Assembly: GCA_965247915.1 (NCBI GenBank)
Contig: OZ252048.1
Span: 1,860,001 to 1,924,000 of the forward strand
Direction of reading: 5' to 3'
Length of the DNA stretch: 64,000 nt
Source: JAKZRT01 sp965247915
GTDB taxonomy: Bacteria; Pseudomonadota; Alphaproteobacteria; Rhodobacterales; Rhodobacteraceae
The notes under the pieces are model-generated. The model saw only the letters and a list, made by a program, of their open reading frames with translations, had not been told where the DNA came from and ran no database searches. Within the stretch, counting starts at the first letter, position 1; each line of letters starts with the position of its first letter. Shown one piece after another: positions 1 through 6,729 of the stretch. The position numbers and the translations under genes were made by a program.

Positions 1-235
1 CGTGCTCGACGGACCCCGACAGTACATAAGTTATGGTCTCGATGCCGCGATGCGGATGCCAGGGAAAGCCGCGCGCGAAGTGTTCGGGCAGATCGTTGCG
101 AAAATCGTCAAAAAGCAGGAACGGATCCAGCATATCGGGGTCCTGAAACCCAAAAGCGCGGTGCAAATGGACGCCCGCGCCTTCCACGGTGGGCATGGCC
201 TGCGAGGTCGCTTTGACCGGTCGGATCGACATCAT
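1..235 (-). CDS. Pirin family protein, N-terminal part (cut by window edge)
   Basis: Reading leftward from an ATG at 235, the frame stays open for 78 codons and runs off the window. It contains DPFLLFDDFRNDLPEHF followed by HPHRGIETITYVLSGSVEH, the metal-binding HxH segment of the pirin cupin fold. Pirins are Fe(II)-binding bicupins; some have quercetinase activity or regulatory roles, and the substrate cannot be told from this fragment. A Shine-Dalgarno-like GAGAAAGG precedes the start, and a second ATG follows directly (232). Only the N-terminal third of a normal pirin (about 230-300 residues) is visible. Confidence 0.85.
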   Translation of the reverse strand, partial: MMSIRPVKATSQAMPTVEGAGVHLHRAFGFQDPDMLDPFLLFDDFRNDLPEHFARGFPWHPHRGIETITYVLSGSVEH

Positions 236-329
236 GTGGCCCCTTTCTCCGGCAAGATAGGCGTCCTGTCCCATGTTTCCAGTCACATTTCCGGCAGTTG
301 CGGCGCGATTGTTGTGCGCCTGCGCACCC

Positions 330-1499
330 TTACCCGCGCCACCAGCCCCCCGGCCTCACGCGACCACCGCGCCCGCGGTCGAGCCACAGTGCCAGCCCGC
401 GCAACGGCGACAGCGCCAGTCGCAGCCACAGCCGGTGCCAGCGCGCAGAAAAGTCGCGGTTGAACGGGCAAACGCGCATGCAGATCGCGCAATCGGTCTT
501 GAGCTGGGCCCAGAAGCCAAAGCACTTTTCGGCGTCCGAGGTCCATTTCCGCACGCCTTTGATTGCCGACCGGTTGGCGCCACCGACCCTTGGCGGGCCA
601 TAGGGCAGGGCCTTAACCGGGCAGGCGTCGGCGCATTTGGTGCAGATGTCGCAAAACGCCCGCACGCCTAGGGGTTTGGGCGCGTCATGGGTCAGCGGCA
701 GGTCGGTGAAAACCTTGGAAAACCGCAGGCGCGGGCCAAATTCGGGGGTGATGACCAACCGGTTGCGCGCATATTCGCCGAGGCCTGCCTTCAGCGCGTA
801 AGGTATGACCAGTGCCGTGTCGTTCATCGATGCCACCGCGCGGAAGCCGAGATTGCGGATATAGGCGGCCAGTTGCATGACCACAGCCGCCTCGTGGCTG
901 TATTCGCGGCCAGTTGCGGCCCCGGCCAGCGCCGAAGGGTATGTGGCCACCAGGCTTTCGTCCATCGCATGGCCCATGACGATGACCGAGCCCAACCCAT
1001 CGGGCAGATCGTTCGGGGCGGGCGACATATCGCGGGCATCGACGCGGGCGGTGTAATGCCAGCGCTCATCAACCCCGGTGATACCACAGAGATCGGCCCC
1101 AAAGAACCGCGCCACCCGCTTGATTTCACGCGACATTTCGCCGGGCTCGTCAACCGGAAGCACTTCTTCCGCCACGGGCGTGTCGGGGCTGATCGCGGCC
1201 TGAAACCCTTCGCGCCGCCCCTGATCGGCAAAGCGGTTGGTGATCACGTCCGAGATCAGCCAGCTGGCGTTGCGAAGCGCAAAGTCGCGCAACGAGAACC
1301 CGTCGCCACGGCGTGGCGCTGCTGCCATCCGGTAGCTGGCGAAAAAGGCGTCGGTGTGTTTGGTTCGGACCCGATCGTCCCAAAACGCCCGGGTGAAGAT
1401 GTCGTCGCGCTGATCGAAGCGCTCGAAACCATCCGTCACCTCGATCCCGGCCGCACTGTCGCCGGGTTGGGGGCCTGATATATTGCGTCGGTCGTCCAC
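330..1499 (-). CDS. Reductive dehalogenase-like (RdhA-type) 2x[4Fe-4S] cobamide protein
   Basis: This is a 389-residue protein. The C-terminal third carries CDICTKCADACP, then RKWTSDAEKCFGFW and TDCAICMRVCPFN. This pair of Fe-S sites with the K/W-rich bridge is the RdhA signature rather than that of the related epoxyqueuosine reductase QueG. The family removes halogens from organohalides with a cobamide and two [4Fe-4S] clusters. No Tat signal or membrane helix is seen, so a cytoplasmic catabolic role is more likely than respiration; the C-terminal flavin/ferredoxin reductase of NpRdhA-type enzymes is absent. The start used is GTG 1499 with only a weak ribosome site, so the true start could be downstream. 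No RdhB anchor gene is adjacent. Family assignment is firm, substrate unknown. Confidence 0.8.
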   Translation of the reverse strand: MDDRRNISGPQPGDSAAGIEVTDGFERFDQRDDIFTRAFWDDRVRTKHTDAFFASYRMAAAPRRGDGFSLRDFALRNASWLISDVITNRFADQGRREGFQAAISPDTPVAEEVLPVDEPGEMSREIKRVARFFGADLCGITGVDERWHYTARVDARDMSPAPNDLPDGLGSVIVMGHAMDESLVATYPSALAGAATGREYSHEAAVVMQLAAYIRNLGFRAVASMNDTALVIPYALKAGLGEYARNRLVITPEFGPRLRFSKVFTDLPLTHDAPKPLGVRAFCDICTKCADACPVKALPYGPPRVGGANRSAIKGVRKWTSDAEKCFGFWAQLKTDCAICMRVCPFNRDFSARWHRLWLRLALSPLRGLALWLDRGRGGRVRPGGWWRG

Positions 1500-1616
1500 C
1501 GGCCCAGACTATCGGCCTTGCGGTGGACCGGTCAACGCATGACCGGTCGCAAACAGAGGCGACGCGCCGCAAATCGACTGCCAGCAAAGGGCAAGTCCAA
1601 CCAGCAGGGGTGCGAC

Positions 1617-2570
1617 ATGAAAATCGGGTTTATCGGGCTCGGCAATGTCGGCGGCAAACTGTCGGGCAGTCTGATCCGCGCCGGTCACGACGTGATGGTC
1701 CACGATCTGAACGCGGAATTTGTCGCCGGAAAAGTGGCCGATGGGGCCTCGGACGGCGGCTCGGCGGCGCAATTGATGCAAACCTGCGAGGCGGTCATCA
1801 CCTGCCTGCCCAGCCCGGCGGCCAGTGCGGCGGTGATGGACGAGATGCTGCCGCACGCCGGCCCCGGCAAAATCTGGATGGAGATGTCGACCACCGACGC
1901 GGCCGAGGTCACGCGGCTGGGCGCAATGGTCATGAGGCGCGACGGGGCGGTAGTCGACTGTCCGGTGTCGGGCGGCTGTCACCGGGCGGCGAGCGGCAAT
2001 ATATCGATCTTCGCCGGGGGCGACCGCGCGACCTTTGAACGGGTGCTGCCGCTGTTGACCACCATGGGGCGGCGCATTCTGCACACCGGCGCCCTGGGGT
2101 CGGCCAGCATTCTGAAGGTCGTCAGCAATTATCTGGCCACCGCCAATCTGGTCGCCGTCGCCGAGGCGCTGGCGACCTGCAGGGCCGCCGGGATCGACCT
2201 GGGAACCGCCTATGACGCCATCGCCATTTCGTCGGGCACGTCGTTCGTCCACGAGACCGAAGGCCAGGTCATTTTGAACGGCTCGCGCGATATTTCGTTC
2301 ACGATGGACCTGGTGGCCAAGGACATCGGGCTGTTTCAGGACGTGGCCGACCAGGCCGGGGTAGAGCTGGAGCTGAGCCCGCTTCTGATCGAGATATTCA
2401 AGGATGGGATCGCCCGCTTTGGCCCGCGCGAATTGAGCCCGAATATTGTCCGCAGACTGGAGGAGGCCCACGGGCTCGACGTGCGTGCGCCGGGGTTTCC
2501 GGCCGAAATGGAAGACGATGAGCCCGAAGAACCAGGCTATGAGGTGGTGCCGCGCAGCCGTCAGCGCTAG
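1617..2570 (+). CDS. NAD(P)-dependent 3-hydroxyisobutyrate dehydrogenase-family reductase
   Basis: This is a 317-residue beta-hydroxyacid dehydrogenase. The Rossmann motif GFIGLGNVGG lies at residues 4-13, the substrate-binding DCPVSGG at 114-120, and the catalytic Lys167 with Asn171 in ILKVVSNY. Relatives oxidise 3-hydroxyisobutyrate, tartronate semialdehyde or similar small hydroxyacids; the exact substrate is not evident. The ATG at 1617 is preceded by AGCAGGGG and gives the expected family N-terminus, although the frame is open further upstream. The C-terminus has an acidic tail (EMEDDEPEEP) beyond the usual family end. It is divergent from the RdhA-like gene and followed after 9 bp by a small membrane-protein gene. 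Confidence 0.85.
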   Translation: MKIGFIGLGNVGGKLSGSLIRAGHDVMVHDLNAEFVAGKVADGASDGGSAAQLMQTCEAVITCLPSPAASAAVMDEMLPHAGPGKIWMEMSTTDAAEVTRLGAMVMRRDGAVVDCPVSGGCHRAASGNISIFAGGDRATFERVLPLLTTMGRRILHTGALGSASILKVVSNYLATANLVAVAEALATCRAAGIDLGTAYDAIAISSGTSFVHETEGQVILNGSRDISFTMDLVAKDIGLFQDVADQAGVELELSPLLIEIFKDGIARFGPRELSPNIVRRLEEAHGLDVRAPGFPAEMEDDEPEEPGYEVVPRSRQR

Positions 2571-2579
2571 AAACCGGCC

Positions 2580-3077
2580 ATGACTAACCGCGAAAATACC
2601 AAACGCCCGGGCCGCGTCTTGATCCGCCTTGATCCGTCGCGCGGGCGGCGGGTAATGGGTGCGGCCGTCTTTGTCATGCTTGGCGGGCTTTTGGTCTGGT
2701 TGGGTATGTCGACATCGCCAACGTTGGGCTGGCAAGTCATTTTGGTTGCCGGCGGCGCGCTGGCGGTGTTCTTGGGGGTGCGCATTTGGCGGGTCAGCGC
2801 GGTCGCTTTGGAATTGACCGAGGTCGAACTGCGCGAGGTTGATGGCCGGCGGCTGGCCTTAGTGAGCGAAATCACCACGGTCGAGCGCGGGGCTTTCGCC
2901 TTCAAGCCGTCGAACGGATTTCTGGTGCGCCTTCGCGACCCCGCCGCGCGGGCCTACGTGCCCGGCATTTGGTGGCGGATAGGGCGAAAAGTCGGGGTGG
3001 GCGGCATGACCAATGTCAGTCAGGCCAAGGCGATGTCGGAAATCCTGACTGCGTTGGTCCACGAACGCGGCGATTGA
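2580..3077 (+). CDS. Small conserved-type membrane protein, function unknown
   Basis: This is a 165-residue protein that I do not recognise. A basic N-terminus (about 25 residues) is followed by two hydrophobic segments at roughly 24-42 and 48-66. A soluble C-terminal domain then contains ELTEVELREVDGRRLALV and FLVRLRDP, a layout like small PH-type or DUF domains anchored by a two-helix hairpin. It starts 9 bp after the reductase stop and is probably co-transcribed with it. No catalytic motif is visible. Confidence 0.6.
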   Translation: MTNRENTKRPGRVLIRLDPSRGRRVMGAAVFVMLGGLLVWLGMSTSPTLGWQVILVAGGALAVFLGVRIWRVSAVALELTEVELREVDGRRLALVSEITTVERGAFAFKPSNGFLVRLRDPAARAYVPGIWWRIGRKVGVGGMTNVSQAKAMSEILTALVHERGD

Positions 3078-3207
3078 GGGACGTCGATTTTCAGAATTGA
3101 CGGATTTTTGCTTTTTATCAACCTTCTCGCTTCACAGAGGGTCAAACCGCGCTAAGGTTAACGTCAGTGGGCGCTGCCGCCCTTATCTCTGGATTTTGAG
3201 GTTTTTC

Positions 3208-4638
3208 ATGTCAGCCAACAAAGAACCATCGTTCCGCGATTCCGTCGATCTGATGTTTACCCGCGCCGTGGCGCTGTTGGACCTGCCGCCGGGGCTCGAG
3301 GAAAAAATTCGGGTCTGCAACTCGACCTACACGGTGCGGTTCGGGGTTCGGCTGCGCGGCGAGGTCAAGACGTTCACCGGCTACCGGTCGGTTCATTCGG
3401 AACATATGGAGCCGGTCAAGGGCGGCATTCGTTTTGCGTTGTCGGTCAACCAGGACGAGGTTGAAGCGCTGGCCGCACTGATGACTTATAAGTGCGCGCT
3501 GGTCGAAACCCCGTTCGGCGGGTCAAAAGGCGGGCTGCGCATCGACCCGCGCGAATACGACGAACACGAGATGGAACTTATCACCCGGCGCTTTGCCTAT
3601 GAGCTTGCCAAACGCGATCTGATTAACCCGTCCCAGAATGTGCCCGCCCCCGACATGGGCACCGGCGAACGCGAGATGGCCTGGATCGCCGATCAGTACC
3701 GGCGGATGAACACCACCGACATCAACTCGAATGCCTGCGTGACCGGAAAACCGGCGCATGCGGGCGGTATTCAGGGCCGGGTCGAGGCGACCGGGCGCGG
3801 CGTGCAATATGCGTTGCAGGAATTTTTCCGCCACCCCGAAGACGTTGCGAAAACCGGCCTTGGCGGCACGCTGGACGGCAAAACTGTGGTGGTTCAGGGC
3901 TTGGGAAATGTGGGGTATCACGCCGCCAAATTCCTGTCCGAGGAAGACGGGTCCAAAGTGACCGCGATCATCGAACGCGACGGGGCGGTTCTGAACCCCG
4001 CGGGCCTGGATGTTGAGGCGGTGCGCGAATGGATTGGTGATCACGGCGGCGTCAAAGGCTGCCCCAACGCCGAATATATCGAAGACGGCGCGCAGGCGCT
4101 CGAATTGGGATGCGACATTCTGGTCCCGGCGGCTCTGGAAGGCGTGATCAATCTGGGCAATGCCGCCCGGATCAAGGCGCCGTTGATAATCGAGGCCGCA
4201 AACGGCCCGGTAACGGCGGGCGCGGATGAGATATTGCGGAACAAAGGCACGATCATCATTCCCGACATGTTCGCCAATGCGGGTGGTGTGACGGTCAGTT
4301 ATTTCGAGTGGGTCAAGAACCTCAGCCACATCCGCTTTGGTCGCATGCAGCGCCGCCAGGAGGAGGCGCGCCACCGGTTGATTGTCGACGAGTTGGAGCG
4401 TCTGGACAATGCGATGGGCGATGCCTGGTCGCTGTCCCCGAGTTTCAAAAGCAAATATCTGCGCGGCGCGGGCGAGCTGGAACTGGTGCGCTCGGGGCTG
4501 GAAGACACAATGCGGGCTGCTTATGGCGCCATGCGCGAGGTCTGGCATTCGCGCGGCGACGTCGAAGATCTGCGCGTCGCGGCCTATCTGGTGTCGATCG
4601 GGCGCATTATGACGAGTTATAGTGCAAAGGGGCTGTAA
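3208..4638 (+). CDS. Glu/Leu/Phe/Val dehydrogenase (glutamate dehydrogenase type)
   Basis: This is a 476-residue hexameric-type amino acid dehydrogenase that interconverts glutamate (or a related amino acid) and its 2-oxo acid with NAD(P)H and ammonia. The substrate domain has HMEPVKGGIR and PFGGSKGG with the catalytic lysine near residue 107; the Rossmann domain has VVQGLGNVGYH. The frame is open from 3097, but ATG 3208 gives the typical N-terminus MSANKEPSFRDSV. Cofactor and amino acid preference cannot be read safely. A strong hairpin follows at 4668. The 130-bp upstream gap is relatively AT-rich and probably holds its promoter. Confidence 0.9.
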   Translation: MSANKEPSFRDSVDLMFTRAVALLDLPPGLEEKIRVCNSTYTVRFGVRLRGEVKTFTGYRSVHSEHMEPVKGGIRFALSVNQDEVEALAALMTYKCALVETPFGGSKGGLRIDPREYDEHEMELITRRFAYELAKRDLINPSQNVPAPDMGTGEREMAWIADQYRRMNTTDINSNACVTGKPAHAGGIQGRVEATGRGVQYALQEFFRHPEDVAKTGLGGTLDGKTVVVQGLGNVGYHAAKFLSEEDGSKVTAIIERDGAVLNPAGLDVEAVREWIGDHGGVKGCPNAEYIEDGAQALELGCDILVPAALEGVINLGNAARIKAPLIIEAANGPVTAGADEILRNKGTIIIPDMFANAGGVTVSYFEWVKNLSHIRFGRMQRRQEEARHRLIVDELERLDNAMGDAWSLSPSFKSKYLRGAGELELVRSGLEDTMRAAYGAMREVWHSRGDVEDLRVAAYLVSIGRIMTSYSAKGL

Positions 4639-4667
4639 CGGCCTCTGAAGCTGAAAACATTTTCCGT

Positions 4668-4697
4668 CGCCAAGTCCGGTCAGCCGGGTGCTTGGCG
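4668..4697. terminator. Hairpin downstream of glutamate dehydrogenase
   Basis: CGCCAAG (4668-4674) pairs with CTTGGCG (4691-4697), and an inner CCGG/CCGG pair encloses TCAG. It lies 30 bp after the dehydrogenase stop. No T-run follows on the + strand, so its use as an intrinsic terminator is likely but not certain. Confidence 0.5.
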
Positions 4698-4932
4698 GTT
4701 CTGGGTCTGAATTAACCATCTGATCCGGAACAGATTTTCGCGAGAGGGGTGGCATGCGGCTTGGACCAGGTGCCGACAACGACCCGCGCCCGCCCTGAAA
4801 CTTCCCTTGGCGGGTGACTTGCCAACCGGGGGCGACCCGCTGTGGCTGGTTTCGCGCGGCGACCCGTCCGCGATTTTTCTGGATTTCAGGCGCGACCTTA
4901 ATTTGACGGCCGCCAGGCCTTCGCGGGCACTA

Positions 4933-5988
4933 AAGCGGTTTGCGTTTGATGTGAATCGAAAGGGGATTCCCAAAGTGTTGTTTGTCTGATTCATTTCCCG
5001 TGAGGAGGTGGAGCATGGGCAAACCGTATTCTTTGGATCTTCGGCAGCGGATATGCGGGTATATTGCGGCCGGAAACTCTTGTCGCGCTGCGGGGCGGGT
5101 TTATGGCGTCAGTGCAGCGACGGCGGTGCGTTATGCGGCGGATCAACGTGAGCGGGGCGAGGTCACACCCAAGCCACAGGGCAGGCCAGCGGGCCGGTTT
5201 GGCAAGCTGGCACCGCATGCGGGTTTCCTGATCGAGATTGTCCGGGCTGAACCGGACATAACATTGCAGGAACTTGCGGGTGCGCTTGCGGAGACGCACG
5301 GCGTGAGCGTTCAGCTCTCCTCAATCCACCGGGCTCTGGAACGCGCAGGGTTTTCATATAAAAAAAGGACTTGTCGCGCAGGAACGTGACCGGCCCGCCC
5401 TGCATAAGGCGCGAAGGGAATGGATCAGCCGCCGCCAGCCGCGCATGCGCGCCGAACCGCACAGGCTGGTATTCATCGATGAAACCGCCGTCAAAACCAA
5501 CCTCACCCGGTTGCGCGGGCGCAGCTTCAGGGGTGAGCGGCTTTATGGCACCGCACCCTTTGGAAAATGGGGCACGCAGACCTTCATCGCCGGGCTGACC
5601 CATAACGCGCTGATTGCACCCTGGGTGATCAGCGGCGCAATGGATGGATCGGCGTTCGAGACTTATATCGAGACCCAGCTTGCGCCTGCGCTGGACCCTG
5701 GAACTGTGGTCATTCTCGACAATCTTTCCACCCACAAAAGCCACCGCGCGGCACAGGCGTTGAGGGCGCGCGGATGCTGGTTCTTGTTCCTGCCACCCTA
5801 CTCCCCGGATCTTAACCCGATCGAAATGGTGTTCTCAAAGTTGAAAGCTCACCTGCGAAGGGTTGGAGCAAGAACCTTCGATGCCCTCTTTGACGCCCTC
5901 AGCGACATTTGTGATCTCTTCGACCCAGACCAATGCTGGAACTTCCTCAAGGCCGCGGGATATGCCTCAGATTAAATGCAATATGCTT
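4933..5988 (+). mobile_element. IS630-family insertion sequence, copy A (1056 bp)
   Basis: The element is flanked by TA at 4931-4932 and 5989-5990, the target duplication of IS630/Tc1-type elements. The ends are imperfect inverted repeats: AAGCGGTTTGCGTTTGATG on the left and, on the opposite strand, AAGCATATTGCATTTAATC on the right. It encodes a two-frame transposase and sits inside a decayed exported-protein gene. Copies B and C elsewhere in the window are near-identical. Confidence 0.95.
5015..5975 (+). CDS. IS630-family transposase, two overlapping frames (copy A)
   Basis: The first frame (5015-5389) starts MGKPYSLDLRQR after a GGAGGTGG ribosome site and encodes the helix-turn-helix DNA-binding half (YGVSAATAVRYAAD). 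It runs into a stop just after a run of seven A (5360-5366). The second frame encodes the DDE catalytic half: D in VFIDETAV, D in VILDNLSTH, E in PDLNPIEM, stop at 5975. Skipping one A joins SYKK to GLVAQERDRPALHKARRE, the expected continuation, so ribosomal or transcriptional slippage probably makes the full enzyme. It differs from copies B and C by Val instead of Ala after NPIEM. Confidence 0.9.
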
Positions 5989-6729
5989 TAGTTCATCGAA
6001 TTCCGTCAGGTCATAGCCCGCATAAATAAGAGTGCTGCCGCCGAGCGTTTGGTGCAACAGCCGCGCCCCGACGAAAATAAAGTCCAGCCCCGCCGCAGAT
6101 GCCGCGCCAATCCCGCCCCGCAGCTCGATGCTGGTACGGGTCCCGAGCGCCAGGATGCCCTCGACGCCGACCGCGGCATAAGTCACCGCTTCGCCATCCA
6201 CATCGGCCAGCATTCCGAATATCCCGTACTTCTGGGCGGAATTCGGCGTCATGAAAAGATGCCCCCCAGCCGTCCGATGGCGCCGTCCGGCGTTTCCTCC
6301 AGCACTGCATCGCCCTGCAGGCCATGGTGCCGGGTCAGCGCAACATTGACGGCGGCAAAGCCAAGCGAAATGTCCAGATCGTCACCGGGGTTCTTGATCG
6401 GGCCCAGGCTGCCCGCCGCGGCACCGCTGTCCTGTTTGACAAATCCAATGCTAAACTCGGCCCCGGTGATGCCCAAAGGGGTGTCGGCCCAAAGCAATGC
6501 CGGGGCAACGGCGGCGAGAAGAAGCGATAATAAAAAGGGGCGCATCGGGGGCCTTTCACCTGGAACTCGAACTTCACCGCCGGCCCCCAAGGGCGATGGA
6601 CAACGAGATACCCCAATTCGGATATTTAAAGAAAGTTTTAACTTAACAGATAGTTAACGGGATTATTGGTCAATGGATTGCGCGCCGCATCGCGCGCGTC
6701 GCTGCGACATTTCCAATCAACCGAATAAC

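Larger units (their letters stand above)
4898..6545 (-). pseudogene. Exported beta-barrel-like protein, frameshifted and split by IS630 copy A
   Basis: The gene starts at ATG 6545 with a clear signal peptide (MRPFLLSLLLAAVAPALLWA). Alternating hydrophobic/glycine stretches such as FSIGFVKQDSG and SIELRGGIGAAS suggest an outer-membrane barrel or beta-sandwich. It carries two lesions. At 6249-6252 the frame stops at TGA inside ATCTTTTCATGACG; one more T would continue into the next frame (MTPNSAQKYGIFG). The IS630 element at 4933-5988 then interrupts it. Removing the IS and one TA joins ...EFDEL to VPAKAWRPSN and a TAA at 4898-4900, so the original C-terminus is recoverable. I do not recognise the protein family. 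Confidence 0.7.

Noticed and set aside
687..1478. Long open frame on the + strand across the RdhA-like gene
   Set aside because: It is antisense to a gene with clear motifs, has no family signature and reflects high GC.
330..1499. Epoxyqueuosine reductase QueG
   Set aside because: The two Fe-S motifs and the K/W-rich bridge between them fit RdhA-type proteins better, although tgt elsewhere in the window made QueG tempting.
3523..4779. 418-codon minus frame across glutamate dehydrogenase
   Set aside because: A GC-driven shadow of a gene with an intact catalytic motif.
4680..4994. 104-codon minus-strand frame left of IS630 copy A
   Set aside because: Composition is Arg/Ser-rich without motifs, and it crosses the IS end. 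The real minus-strand gene here ends at 4898 in another frame.
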